A stretch of 64,000 nucleotides of DNA from Micrasema longulum (taxonomy: Eukaryota; Arthropoda; Insecta; Trichoptera; Brachycentridae): positions 1 to 64,000 of the forward strand of contig JAGVSM010000487.1 of the NCBI GenBank assembly GCA_022494885.1, given 5' to 3'. The notes under the pieces were generated by a model that ran no database searches, was not told where the DNA came from, and saw only the letters and a list, made by a program, of their open reading frames with translations. Shown here piece after piece: positions 51,592-63,685 of this stretch. Each line of letters opens with the position of its first letter. Within the stretch, counting starts at the first letter, position 1. A program made the position numbers and the translations under genes.

Positions 51592-51689
51592 GGGACTTTT
51601 ATAATACCCCTTAGGCCCGAATGAGTTAATTGATATTTTGTATCAAAATTATTAACTATCGAGTTTTATCAAAAAAATTCACGTCTACA

Positions 51690-52040
51690 CATTTCCCTAT
51701 CTGCACCCACTGGTGCATAGGGCACTGCCCTTTGACTCCAAATGCAATGTATATGGATCATCCGTTACATGAAGGTAGGGTGAACAATCTTACTCTTTAG
51801 GTACCAGTCCAGGGACAATCAAATATTGCAGTGTCGAACCACCTTTGAAGTTAAAAGTTCACGTCCACTCTGCCAGGAATCAAGCCTGGGACCTCAAACA
51901 TGATAGATGAACTAATTTCAACCACTATTCTACTAGGCGGACTCATCTTCACTCGATTCCCTTTTGGGATTTTTACCTTTGAGTCAAAATCACTCATTCA
52001 GGGTTCTGGTTCTCTTTCACACACAGAATTGTATTTTCAT
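51690..52040 (-). mobile_element. SINE family B, minus-strand copy with head
   Basis: ACTGGTGCATAGGGCACTG, GAAGGTAGGGTGAACAATCT, the inverted head CCAGGAATCAAGCCTGGGAC and ACCTCAAACATGATAGATG, then GTCAAAATCACTCATTCAGG. Confidence 0.8.
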
Positions 52041-52309
52041 CCCTCTGGACACAGACAACATCCACAAGTGACATTAAAATTGTACTTGAATTATTTACCA
52101 GATTTTGCTAAATATAATGTAATTTTGTAAATGAGGGCAAGTATTGTAATATTTATGTAAGTATATGTAGCAATGATTAATAACTGTTTTAACCATTATA
52201 CAATACATGTGTTCATTAGGTATTTATTACTTTTAATTTATAAGTTGTTATTTCGCATTTTGTTAAAAGGAACTTGCAAATATAACAAATTACATCCCAG
52301 AAACTTGTT

Positions 52310-55300
52310 ATTTTTTTACTCACCACCTTCTACGCTATTTACAAACACATCCCTTTTCATCATCATCTCCTATGCTATTTACAGACACATCCCACAAGGC
52401 CATCACCTTCTCCAATGGTATTTACAGACTAACCCCCATCGCCATCATCATATCCTATGCTATTTACACATCTCTCGTCTCAACACGTCTCTCATCGACT
52501 AAACTAAGTTAAATATATGTTATAAACAATTAATATAATACTCTGTAACTTTCATCGTTCCAGCGCGTCCGAAGCATATGGTATTTGCAGACATAACCCC
52601 CATCGCCATCATCGTCTCCTATGCTATTTACAAACACGTCTCTCATCGTTATCATGATCTCCTATCCTATTTACGCACACATTCCTCACCGTCATCATTA
52701 TATCCCATGCTATTTACAGACACATCCCACATCATCATCAATACCTTTCCCATGGTATTTACATACATAACCCCCATCGCCATCGTCGTCTCCTATGCTA
52801 TTTACAAACATCGTCTCTCTTCATCATGATCTCCTATCCCATTTACGCACACATTCCTCTTACTGTCATCATTATCATGTGTTATTTACGCACTCATTCC
52901 TCACCGTCATCACATTCTCTGTATGCTATTTACGCACCTATTCCTCACTGTCATCATTATCTCATATGCTATTTACAGACATATCCCATATCATCGTCAC
53001 CTTCTATGGTATTTACAGACATAACCCCCCCATCGCTACACATCATCTCCTATGCTATTTACAGACACATCCCACATCGTCATCACTTTCTATATATTTA
53101 CAGATATAACCCCCATCGCCATCATCGTCTCCTATGCTATTTACAAACATCACTGTCTCTCTGTCGTCACCATGATCTCCCATCCTATTTATTTACCGTC
53201 ATCATTATCTCTGTATATTTACGCACCTGGCCCTCACCGTCATCATTATTCTATGCTATATTTACAGACACATACATCCCATATCATCACTCCTATGGTA
53301 TTTCATAGATATAACCCCTATCGCCATTATCATCATCTCCTATGCTATTTTACAGAGATTACACATCCCACATCGTCATAACTTTGGTATTTACAGATAT
53401 AACCCCATCGCCATCATCGTTCCTATGCTATTTACTGTAACACGTCTTTCGTCGTCATCATGATCTCCTTATCCTATTTACGCAATACATTCTTTACTGT
53501 CATTATCTCTGTATAAGCATGCATGCACTTCATTCCTCACCGTCATCAGCCATTCCCATATTTACGCACTCTATTCCTCACCTCAATACCATTATCTCCC
53601 ATATATTTGCTAGACACATCCCACATATCATCACCTTCTATGGTATTTATGCATTACATAACCCCCCATCGCCACATCATCTCCTATAAGTATTTATATA
53701 GACACATCCCACATATCGTCATAACTTTCTATGGTATTTGGCAGATATAACCCCCCATCGCCACTACTGTCTCCTGCTATTTACTAACACGTCTTTTCGT
53801 CGTCATCAAGGATCTCCTATCCTATTTACGCACACACTCCTTACCGTTATCACGGTCTTGCATACATACGCACTCATTCCTCACCTCCGTCATCATATTC
53901 CCATGCTATTTTACGCACTCATTCCCTCACCGTCACTTCTATCTCCTATGCTATTTAAGTAGACATATCCCATATATCATCAATTTCTTGTATTTCTATA
54001 GACATAACCCCCCTATCGCTAAGACTACTTGTAGGTATGCTATTTATAGACACATCCTACATCATAACTTTCGCAGATGGCAGATATAACTCCCCATCAT
54101 CAGTTCCCTCCTATAAGGCTTATTAAACACGTCTCCGTCATGATCTCCTATCCTGTCATGCACACATTCTTACCGTCACGGCTAGTCTGTATGCTATTTA
54201 CGTAAACCTATTCCCACCTCGTCATCATTATCTTGGCAAGCATGCATAGACACATCCCACATATCACCAATTTCTAAGTGTATATAGACATAACCCTATC
54301 GCCAAGCATTACTCATCTCCTATGTAAGTATTTACAGGACATATCCCACATCGTCATAACTTTCTATGGTATTTACAGATATAACCCCATCGCCATCATC
54401 GTCTCCTATGCTATTTACTAACACGTCTTCGTCGTCATCAAGGATTCCCATCCCATTTTACGCACACATTCCTACTGTTATCATTATCTCTGTATGCTAT
54501 TTCATGCACCTTCTATGGTATTTGTCATAACCCCCATCACACATCATCTATGCTTTCTACAGACACATCCCACATCGTCATAACTTTCTATGGTATTTTC
54601 ATAGATATAACCCCATCGCCATCATTTCCGCCATAAACACAATTTCTGTCACATACCAAGGATCTCCTTCTATCCCATGCATGCAATTACATTCCCTGTA
54701 CTCTTTCGTCATCATTATCCTTCGTGTGTTATTTAATGCACTCATTCCTCACCGTCATCATTATTCCCATGCTATTTACAGACACATCCCACATCATCAA
54801 CACCTTCATTACTTACAGACATAAACCCCATCAGCCACATCATCATCCGCTATTTACATAGACACATCCCACATCATGTCTTCAATTTCTATGGTATTTT
54901 GCATTATAACCCCTATCACATCATCGTCTCCTATGTTATTTACAAACACGTCTCATCATGATCTCCTATCCTATTTACGCACACATTCCTACTGTCATCG
55001 CTAACTGTATGTTATTTACGCACTCTATTCCCTCACACTGTCATCATTATTATCTCTTGTATGCTATTTTACGCACACATTCTCACCGTCACCATCTCCT
55101 ATAAGTATTTACAGACACATCCCACATCATTGTCACCTCTCTATGGTATTTACATAGACATAACCTACCACCACATCATCCCCTATGCTATTTACATACA
55201 GACACATCCCACACGTCTCAACACGTTCATCTTGTCTTAACATCGTCTCTTTCATTGTCATCATGATCCTATCCCGCTTACACCTATTCCTCACCGTCAT

Positions 55301-55370
55301 CATTATTTCCTATGCTATTTGTTAACCTATTCTTCACCGTCATCATCTCTGGTAAATACACGAGATAATA
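52310..55370. repeat. Pyrimidine-rich satellite, about 43-bp monomers
   Basis: About 3 kb of head-to-tail monomers of roughly 40-45 bp, each with a core like TATGCTATTTACAGACACAT followed by a (CATCAT)-rich half. At least five variants can be told apart: GGTATTTACAGACATAACCC; GCTATTTACAAACACGTCTC; CCTATTTACGCACACATTCC; GCTATTTACGCACTCATTCC; GCTATTTACAGACACATCCC. They recur in a partly regular order, suggesting a higher-order repeat. The plus strand is rich in C and T and poor in G. The open frames here are repeat artefacts. Confidence 0.93.
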
Positions 55371-55429
55371 ATGGCCATGAGAGCGTTTGGAAACGTCACC
55401 CCAGCCTAATAATAAACAAATATTTATCG

Positions 55430-56020
55430 AAGGCATGCTTTAAAACATGCCAAGCATTTGAGCGATCACAATGAACAATAATGAAATATCCCAAGTTATC
55501 GCACGCAGTCAGCTGTCACTGCCGCATTTGAGCTGTTTGTTTTTGTTTTCCTCGTAAATAAATACAGTTCACTGGCGAAAAATCAGCGTTTACTATAAAA
55601 AATAATACAAAATATTGCATTTGCAAAATAGTAAGGAGTATCTAATACAAAAAAGTGAAAATTAAATTACAATTACTATGGCGACTGCTTTTCTTGACAT
55701 TTGGCTTGCCAACAGCCGGCTTAATGCCATAAATAGCATGACAATTAATAAATAAAAATAGCAGTTATGGAATAGCTTCCATATTTACACCGGTGAAATT
55801 CAAAGATGTGATTGCGCAGCAGGATTACACGTCGCGAAACGTTAATATTTTGACATTTAATATAAGGTTTTCACGGATGTTCCATTGTGATCGCGAATAC
55901 GATAAACAACCATGGTGAGAAATTGTTATCACGTCGCTTATTACGAGTAGCACGTCGATAGTTATTTGTGATTGAGGTACTTCGAGCGGTTAAATGCATT
56001 CAAATGTCGCATATTAAAAC
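55430..56020. repeat. Possible TIR element K
   Basis: The left part has TTGAGCGATCACAATGAACA and the right part the inverted CCATTGTGATCGCG, then ATAGTTATTTGTGATTGAGG. Fragments of the same strings occur at 12190-12290 and at 44715-44735 (TATAGTTATTTGTGATTGAG, in BLMH intron 8). No coding part. Confidence 0.5.
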
Positions 56021-56940
56021 TCTAATTCTTATTTATTTCGTCCTTCTTTACATACAGAACTGTATTCTTATTCCACCCGGACACATAACTCCTTAATTTT
56101 CTTGCTTTTTCACAGATTACACACCTAAAAAATATATACTGGCACAAGTATTTCGCTACAGCCTTCGTGCGGTAATAATATGGTTCGGTTGCGGGTTTTG
56201 AACCCGCGATATAAGGTAAATATGAACTCTTGTCCCAGTTAATTCAGGTTATTAGCAACTTAACACTCGAGTGACGTTACTCCCACAATTATCTTCATTT
56301 AATTTTAATACATTTACGGATCTAGTCTGTTTTGAACACGTATTGTAACAAAAAGACAACCATGTACATAACAAAAAACTAGAAACGAAACAATAAAAGA
56401 TAAAAGTAGATAAGAAAACCGGCTAGAGTACAACTTTACAATATGGACTCTGTAACGGACGGTTAAAATATAGTTAGGGCCCCCGGTATCTGTCGGCTAA
56501 ATGTTAGACCTACAATAAAGGATGAATATTCATTTTTCGGGTCTGACTTTAGCGATACCGGGGTAATATAGAATAGAAAATTATATTACAGGCCCTAAAA
56601 AGGGCCCGGAGCTTAGGGTATTATCACTCGGGAGGAATATCGGATTTAACCTACTCTACAAATAAAATATTTTTCAAAGATTCTCCTAGTGTTTATATAA
56701 ACCCTTATAATGAATATTTTCATTCATTATTTTCGTTTCGAAAATAAGGTCTTTCGAAAACGATCGTTTCTCAAGTTGGTATTAAGTTTCGTCACAAAAG
56801 TTCACGAGTAATGCATTCATTTTAATGTTGGTAATGCCACAGGCCACAGATAGAAATATAAGGAGAGTTGTCTATGCATCTTATCTTAAGCCCACCCACT
56901 CCACACTCCAGTTCCAGGCAATGACAGATGAAAGTAAAAA
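56021..56940. other. Non-coding stretch
   Basis: A tRNA-like string GCGGGTTTTGAACCCGCG at about 56187-56204 is a perfect short palindrome and may be the B-box side of a decayed SINE head. GGGCCCCCGGTATC at 56477 and the related GATACCGGGGTAATAT at 56554 form another loose inverted pair. No gene. Confidence 0.4.
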
Positions 56941-57310
56941 CGGATTATATCTTACAGATGAGCAGTAATCATATTTAATGTAGTTACTTCATATATGATT
57001 TTCTGTTTTTTTTTTTATATATATTTTTATTATAAACCTTATTATGTTTAAAATTTGATTTACTTTTTATATTAATTTTTAAAGTTCTCGTATACTTTTT
57101 ATTTCAAACTTATGTTTTATTTAAACTTTTTTTTTTTTTTTTTAATATTATGTTATATAATTTTTAGGCTTGATTATTGTTCCTTAGTTTTGAGTGCAAA
57201 TATGTAGTTTAAAAAATATCAAACCTTATATGTTTATATTATAAATTTGTAAAAGGCAATTATGCCGTGTATGTTAATAAATAAAATAAAATAAAAATAA
57301 AATATCGAAT
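56941..57310 (+). mobile_element. LINE 3' end with hairpin
   Basis: AT-rich 3' UTR ending with the hairpin GGCA-ATTA-TGCC at 57255-57266, GTGTATGTTAATAAATAAAA and a tail of AAAAT units. Preceding coding sequence is not recognisable. Confidence 0.65.
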
Positions 57311-57632
57311 TTCTTTTATGGTTTTCAACCTTTTGTAAATATGAATTTATTATGATAATGATAAATTGAATTATAATTTATATATCACGTTTTTTGTTAC
57401 ATTTAAAAATTAATAAAGGTCTATGAAATACTGTCCCGTAACAATTTTTTTTGTTGAAAATTATTAGTAGCATAAAAAATCATTTTAAATTGTGACTTTT
57501 GAATTCCCACAAAAACGGCCATTCCATTGGTCACGCCCCTGATACGTCACGATTCATGTTTATTTGTTTTTGGCCATTCAAATTTATTCAGAACAATATC
57601 ACGAATCTTGACGTCACAACAACCAAGGCCAA

Positions 57633-58125
57633 ACACGTAGCATTTTTTTAGCAACGTATTATTATCAAATGTATTTTCTAATATCCATATTGATTTTAAA
57701 AATACAATTAATTATTCTAATTCCACTTCATATATTTATATCATATAGAGAGAACAGAGTTATTTTCAATTGTCTATAAAGTAAAATCGAATTGTATGAA
57801 AAACAGAATATTCAAACTGCATGTTAGAAAACTCGGCCCTTCGGGTCACAGTCAATTGAAATCTCGGGTACCTAAATATTGAGCCCTTCGAGCCTCACAA
57901 TGTACTTTTTGTTACACTAAACGATCAGAAAATATCGTGTTATTTTTTGTCGAAAGCGCTGTTATGTAATTTGCATTTTCTAGCAGTAGTAGCATTTTTC
58001 TAGCAACGTATTTTCATCAAATTTATTTTTTAAATTTGTGTATGATAACATTTCTCCACAATATCCATATTGATTTTGAAAATACGATGAATTATTCTTA
58101 ATCCGCTTCATATATTTTTATCTGT
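57633..58125 (+). repeat. Local direct duplication
   Basis: TAGCAACGTATT(A/T)TCATCAAAT..., CAATATCCATATTGATTTT and GCTTCATATATTT occur in the same order at about 57649-57745 and 58012-58125. The second copy carries a roughly 25-bp insertion. Spacing about 360 bp. Confidence 0.7.
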
Positions 58126-58289
58126 ATTCGTAGTATGTGACATTTTTCTACTGTCACTAAAATTCTGTTTCAAGTTTCAGATAATTTTAGCAACGAGGTA
58201 AAATTCTCTGAAACTTGAAATTAGTCATGAAGGAGAAAGAAAAATTACAGACTTGCTTAATGTATTCAAAATTGTAGATTGAAAAAAAA

Positions 58290-58545
58290 AAAGAGTAATA
58301 ACCTAATCCGGAAAAAAATCCATTCCATGACTATTGACTATGAAGTTAGCTACAGATTGCAGCAATTCAACTGAGAGTAAGTACTTGCGTTAAGAATTGC
58401 CAGCGCTAACCGAAACCAGCCGTTACACGTTTGTTGTTAAACTAAAAACCAGACTAAAACCAAACCCAAATTTTTGCATGCTTTTGTTCTATGCAATAGA
58501 ACAGGGCTTCTTTAGAAAATTGTTACTGTTAGCTCTTTTCACATT
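58290..58545 (+). repeat. Dispersed repeat G, copy 2
   Basis: Direct match to 14361-14612. Confidence 0.7.
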
Positions 58546-58714
58546 TTTTTTTTAAATATAAAAAAATATTTATTATGCTAACGGTTTAATAATTAATTCG
58601 TTGGACGTCGAATAAATTTTCTACATTGGTTTAAAATATGCATATTTTGAATTACTTAAAAAACGAGCAACGTATATATTATTATAATGTTAGATTATAA
58701 GTTTGTGAGAAGTT

Positions 58715-58763
58715 AGAAACGCATTCGGTCATGACATGTGACGTCATGACCGAATGCGTTTCT
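58715..58763. repeat. Perfect 21-bp inverted repeat, 7-nt loop
   Basis: 58715-58735 and 58743-58763 are exact reverse complements (arm begins AGAAACGCATTCGG), with loop ATGTGAC. The right half overlaps the first of three TGACGTCA palindromes. Confidence 0.95.
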
Positions 58764-58831
58764 CAATGTTTGATGTCAGCATGACGTGTGACGTCAACAT
58801 GATATTAATGTCAGCATGACGTGTGACGTCA
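58739..58831. promoter_or_regulatory. Cluster of three TGACGTCA motifs
   Basis: TGACGTCA occurs at 58739-58746, 58789-58796 and 58824-58831 within short direct repeats of GTCAGCATGACGTGTGACGTC. TGACGTCA is the consensus cAMP-response/ATF-CREB element. No gene start lies nearby, so function is unproven; the repeats alone could explain the cluster. Confidence 0.4.
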
Positions 58832-58937
58832 GCATGACGTGACGCCAACCGCCAGCTGTTTTGTATGTAAGGGAAGGTTGCCAGTATTGGACCACTTAAC
58901 TTTGGAGAGATGTAAATGTATTATTTTAGGATAAAGT

Positions 58938-59965
58938 ATACTATTTGACTACAAACTATCTGGGAAAATTGTCGGTCGTTCAATGAAAGCGAGAGATTTG
59001 GGTGTACTGATGGATGATATGCTTTTATTTAGAGATCACATAAATACAATAGCAGATAAGGCGTACAGACTTCTAGGGTTTATCTTACGAATCTCCAAGC
59101 CATTCTCATCACCAAATACATTCAAACTTCTTTACCATACTTATGTGCGAAGTCAACTCGAATTCGCTTCATTAGTATGGTCCCCTCAATATAATGTATA
59201 TATTAATCAAATTGAAAACATTCAAAAGAAATTTATAAGGAGCCTGGAATATCGTTTTGGCAACATTGAAAATGATTACGGCGCATCTTTGATCAATTTT
59301 AATATAGAATCACTACAAAAAAGGCGCCTTACATATGATTTAATTTTTCTTTTCAAAATTCTCAATAATATAGTTGATACGCCGTATCTTTTACAAAATA
59401 TTGGTTTCCGTTGTCCTCTTCGCTATACTAGATTAAATTCCCTTTTTTATGTACCAACTTGTAAAAACAATTATATCTCGAATTCATTCATTAGACGTAC
59501 CTGTAGAAATTATAACGGACTCAGTATTGATGTAGACATTTTTAACTGCACGTTGCATTTGTACAGAAAATTTCTTCATGGGGTCGATTATTTGGGATAG
59601 TTGCTGAATGTACATCTTGAGTGGTTTATGCTATGTATATGTGCCGCATGTAATGTATATGTTTGTGTATGTTTTATATGTGCGTTCATGTGTGTGCGTG
59701 GATGGCTCGGAGTGTACATTCGGTATTTTTATTTATTTTAATTTATTACCTCCATGGAAAACACAAATGTCAACAATTATTCTTTTCTCACTTAAAATTC
59801 TTATTTATTTTATATTTTTTTGTCACATTTAATGCTTATATTTTTTTAATTTATGAAAACTTAATTGGTCTTTTTATGTTAAAAAATTGCTGTTTTTAAT
59901 ACTTATTTTGTATGACTGTATGTTTTCTGAATAAAATAAAATAAAATAAAATAAATAAATAAATA
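58938..59965 (+). mobile_element. 5'-truncated LINE with intact ORF end
   Basis: The frame reads DYKLSGKIVGRSMKARDLGV, then LMDDMLLFRDHI, YVRSQLEFASLVWSPQYNVY and LQKRRLTYDLIFLFKILNNI, ending at TAG 59598-59600. RT thumb plus C-terminal domain of a jockey/CR1-like LINE; about 220 undamaged codons. The 3' UTR continues to a (TAAAA)n/(TAAA)n tail at 59930-59965. Confidence 0.9.
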
Positions 59966-60265
59966 CGTAGTTAATAAAAAGCATTCTATGAATACTTAAT
60001 TTATTTATAGACATTACAGAATGTCTGATAGATTTTTTAAATTAGCAAATGCATAAATGGAAAAAACAAAAAATACATTACAGCAACTTATTTGGACTTG
60101 TAAAATTTTAAATGGAAACTTGTTTTTTATTAATCGATAGTAATACGAAAAAAAACGTATACATCCGCTTTAAATATTTAACATAAATTTTTAACGTTAC
60201 CTCCCGGTTTGTTAATACCCTTTTGAGAAAATAAATAATTTTTCAAACTTTTTAGTTTGCAAAAT
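59966..60265. other. Non-coding stretch
   Basis: AT-rich; nothing recognisable. Confidence 0.5.
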
Positions 60266-60269
60266 CTTT

Positions 60270-60590
60270 CACAGTTTGTAATCATCGTCCGCACCAGATG
60301 GTGCATAGGGCACTGGATTGATACACGGAATGCAGCGTATATCGATCACCGGTTACATGAAGGTAGGGTCATCAGCCTTACTCTTCAGGTGCCGGTTCAG
60401 GAACATAAATACTGCAGCGTAGAACCACCCTTTTCATCAATATTTTATGTCGACCTTCCCAGGATCGAACCCGGGACCTCAAGCATGGTAGGCGAACGCG
60501 GCAAACACTAAACTACGAGAGTATCCATCGAGCCGAAAGCACTCGTCGAGGATTCTGGTTCTCTTTCAAACACATAACTGTTTTCTTAAT
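60270..60590 (-). mobile_element. SINE family B, best minus-strand copy
   Basis: TCATCGTCCGCACCAGATGG, ATGAAGGTAGGGTCATCAGC, AGGTGCCGGTTCAGGAAC, and the inverted tRNA-like head CCAGGATCGAACCCGGGACC, ACCTCAAGCATGGTAGGCG. The B box is intact, so this may be the youngest copy. Confidence 0.85.
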
Positions 60591-61106
60591 CCGCCCAGAG
60601 ATAGAGTAAAAAGTTTGTTAAGTCATCCCTTAAACCTAGACTTTCAAATTTCTTTCTCAAAGAGGCGATCCATCTCTGTTGAGATGTCTGCCAATAAAAT
60701 AGTGTTTATTCCGAAGTTACATAACCAATTATCTTTGTCCCGTTGTGATTGGTACCTTGGAGAAAATTTAACAATAGCATTTTTACATCGGTATGTAAGA
60801 ATTTTTAGCGTGGGATATAATCACATTCAATAATATAAACGTTCATAGTTCATCTCTTGTAAAGTTTTTTGCAATAAATAATTAATGTAATTTCATACAG
60901 TAGATTAAACGCACATTTTTCAATGAATTTACTTTTGGAAACTGCATATTTAAAGTGAATTAATGTTTTCTTTTAAAAACTAGAATTCTCGTCGTAAAAT
61001 AAATATATTTCATAAATGGTACATTTTTTTTATTCTATACAAATCTACTTCTATACATCTAGTAAATGTTATAACTGTAACTCTCAAAAAAAAGTTACTT
61101 ACTCTT
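60591..61106. other. Non-coding stretch
   Basis: A repeat E-like string AAACCTAGACTTTCAAATTT lies near 60631; otherwise AT-rich without genes. Confidence 0.45.
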
Positions 61107-61120
61107 GTGCTTAGAAAGTG

Positions 61121-61684
61121 CGTCAGCGCTTAGAATCTTCTTGAGTTATCCCCGATCACTGGACTACGCAGTTTTTATCAGGTCATTGTAAATTTAATAA
61201 AAAATTATTTGTTTTTAATATTGTTGACTCCCCTTCGTGCTGCTGCGGATATCCTAACCAATCTTCTGAACACATCCTGTAGTCTTGTCCCTTTCCCCTT
61301 CTCCATGATTACCGAATAAAGCTTCTCGCTACTATCCGTGGCCCTGTTATAGGTCCTGTCGGATATACAGATCTGGTGGCTTCTAAAAAGAATTTCAAGG
61401 CTTTTAAAAAATTTTGTTATCATTTCGGCGAATTGATCATGTCCAATCAATTTAATCCCGGTCAGTGAAGAATTCACTTCCTTCTCTTCTCATTCCAATG
61501 AAGTACATTTTATGTACTCCTGGATTACTTTCTTTCAGCACAAAGATGCTAAGGCTACCAGATTTCAGAGAGCTCCTTCGGGCAGCTTTTCTCGTTTGAC
61601 AACGAGCAAATTTTCCGTGTATGTGGGCACAGCCAAGGAGACTTATGTCCTCAGATGCGGTGTGCGGTATGTGATGGGTAAGCT
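61121..61684 (+). mobile_element. R1-like LINE 3' fragment, copy 2
   Basis: Same 3' fragment as 41830-42379, about 13 bp longer at the 5' end. It is flanked by an imperfect 14-bp duplication: GTGCTTAGAAAGTG (61107-61120) and GTGCTTGGAGAGTG (61685-61698). Cysteine cluster SPSCCCGYPNQSSEHIL, stop within it, then the 3' UTR. No poly(A) tail. Confidence 0.87.
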
Positions 61685-61734
61685 GTGCTTGGAGAGTGAC
61701 TTACACTGTTATAGTTATTTATTATTAGAATTTA

Positions 61735-62160
61735 CATAATTCTGAATATCCAAGTACATAAGAAAAAAAACTTACCAGGATATAAAAAGAAAAACAGAAA
61801 ATAACAATACATTCATACTTATTAAAATTGAGTGCAATTTTTACACTTTATTAAAAAAATATATTTAAATTAATTTTGAATTTATTTATTGATGTATTAG
61901 TTTTAATAATTTTTAGTTCATTGGGGAGATTATTGTAATTTTTGACACCTTTGAAGACAAAGCTATTTTGACCATGACTTGTGTGGAATTTGGGGAGTTT
62001 AATATTATTTTGGTATCTGAGTGACTTATTCATCTCAAATTCTTATATTTTTTCTTCTTTATAAATTTGCATAGTGAAATTTATTTTATAAATATTGTCT
62101 ACTGTATGAACTTTAAATGGGTATCTTCAGACTGTCTAAAGATGCCCGTTAGAAAGTGAA
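61735..62160 (-). pseudogene. LINE RT C-terminal remnant, minus strand
   Basis: The minus frame reads KLPKFHTSHGQNSFVFKGVK then NYNNLPNELKII and FKINL, the (L)P...T...GQNSF...YN-LP motif of jockey/CR1-like LINE ORF2 ends. The 3' UTR runs toward 61740. Confidence 0.75.
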
Positions 62161-62364
62161 AGCGCTAATTGGTCGAACAAGTAAGTGAAAGTGTACCAAG
62201 TATTTTAAAATTAATAACTTACATGAAAATATAAGTTATTACATAATTATAATGGAATTCCTTCAAGAATTGTCAATAAATAATTTATATCAAATATTAT
62301 TTAGTAGTTTATCGGGACAAAATATATTTTAAATTACGTCACTATGGAAATGTTTTGAGTACCT

Positions 62365-62985
62365 AAGTATTTTATTTTATTAACATAAACGGCAAATCTG
62401 CCTTTTACAAACATTTATTATTCTAACATATTTGGCTAAATATTTTTACTTTTTTTTAAAACATAAATTTCCTTATACCTAAAAATTGTACAAGATTTAC
62501 ATTAAAAAAATTAACCTAAAAATTATACTGCATATTCAGTAGAAAGTTTAAATAATAGAACATTCTATGGACAAGATTTTACTAGATTTCAGAATAATTT
62601 TGAAAAGATTCTTGGTGGATACCCAACCCATTTAAAAAAAAATTTAAATCTTAAAATAGGGCACACATATCATACATATTGTTATGTGTGTTCTAATAAT
62701 AACATTGCAAATATATTTAATTTATAAATTGTTTATCACATATGTCTTGACCATTATTTTAAATTTTGATATGTTTTTTTCTTCATAAATATTTTTTTCC
62801 ATTTCGTAATACTTTTTAATTGCTTTAAATAAAATTGAATTTTGTGACTTTGCCTTTTTCCTAAATGGAAGTCTAATTTTGTTCTTTTCTCTAGTATTGT
62901 GATTGTGTTCATGCTGGTTCCGATCAATTTTTTTCCAAAATTCTGTTTTTTTATTAGAGTTTATAATTTTATGAACAATTATCAT
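62365..62985 (-). mobile_element. LINE 3' part with hairpin, minus strand
   Basis: The minus frame 62985-62722 has HEHNHNTREKNKIRLPFRKK and KSQNSILFKAIKKY, an RT C-terminal signature, then a stop. The 3' UTR carries the hairpin GGCA-GATT-TGCC (62391-62402 on plus) and ends with AATAAAATAAAATA near 62370. It links the hairpin to a recognisable LINE ORF on one molecule. Confidence 0.8.
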
Positions 62986-63660
62986 TTGCCGAAAAGTTTT
63001 CAGTAGATTTTTAACATTTGACTATTTTTCAGTGGATAGATACACTATTATGTAAAAGATTTTAGTAGACACGCAAATTCACAACTTTCAAAAGTTTTCA
63101 GTGGATTCGAAATTTAAAAAAAAAAAAAAAGGGTCGAAATGGTCAATCAGATAGAAAGATGATTTTTAAATTTTGTAGTCATTTAGGGTTTAGTGGATAT
63201 ATATATTCAAATCCAATGTCAATAATGTTTCATGTAATCTGCTACGTTCAGAGATATTCAACATTATCACATTAAATTAAATAAATAATTGTTAATATTT
63301 AATACATTAACTTTGCGGTCAAACATTTTACTAAAGGTTTACTTAACTCGTATAATTACTTACGGAAATATTTCACATTTGGAAAGCTTAAAAATATCAT
63401 GTCCCTTTGATCAATAATCAAACAACCTTTCAATATAGCCCGTTATACGATGTTCCATGGTAATGGTCACCCTAAAGCTAATTAACTCACTTCCCTCTCT
63501 TTGTTACCTCCCCTTTTTTTAACTATTTCTCAAACAACTTAAAATATGTTCATAATCTAATCAGTGCATGTTTGTCCTAATCTGTGCATGTGCTTATTAA
63601 AATGCATGTCGTGCTGGTTTTATATTTTTGTGCAACAACTATAGTGAAGGTTTATATTAG
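62986..63660. other. Non-coding stretch
   Basis: AT-rich; CAGTAGATTTTTAACATTTG and related CAGTGGAT strings recur locally three or four times between 63000 and 63110 and near 62580. No gene. Confidence 0.4.
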
Positions 63661-63685
63661 TGGGTTTTGCATGTTAGTTTGATTA

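Noticed and set aside
52173..53962. Series of 75-160-codon open frames rich in His, Ser and Tyr
   Set aside because: All fall in the satellite array; several frames are open at once and the codon pattern follows the DNA repeat.
52310..55370. CRISPR-like array of repeats and spacers
   Set aside because: The variable parts are diverged versions of the same monomer, the repeat is degenerate, there are no cas genes, and the DNA is eukaryotic.
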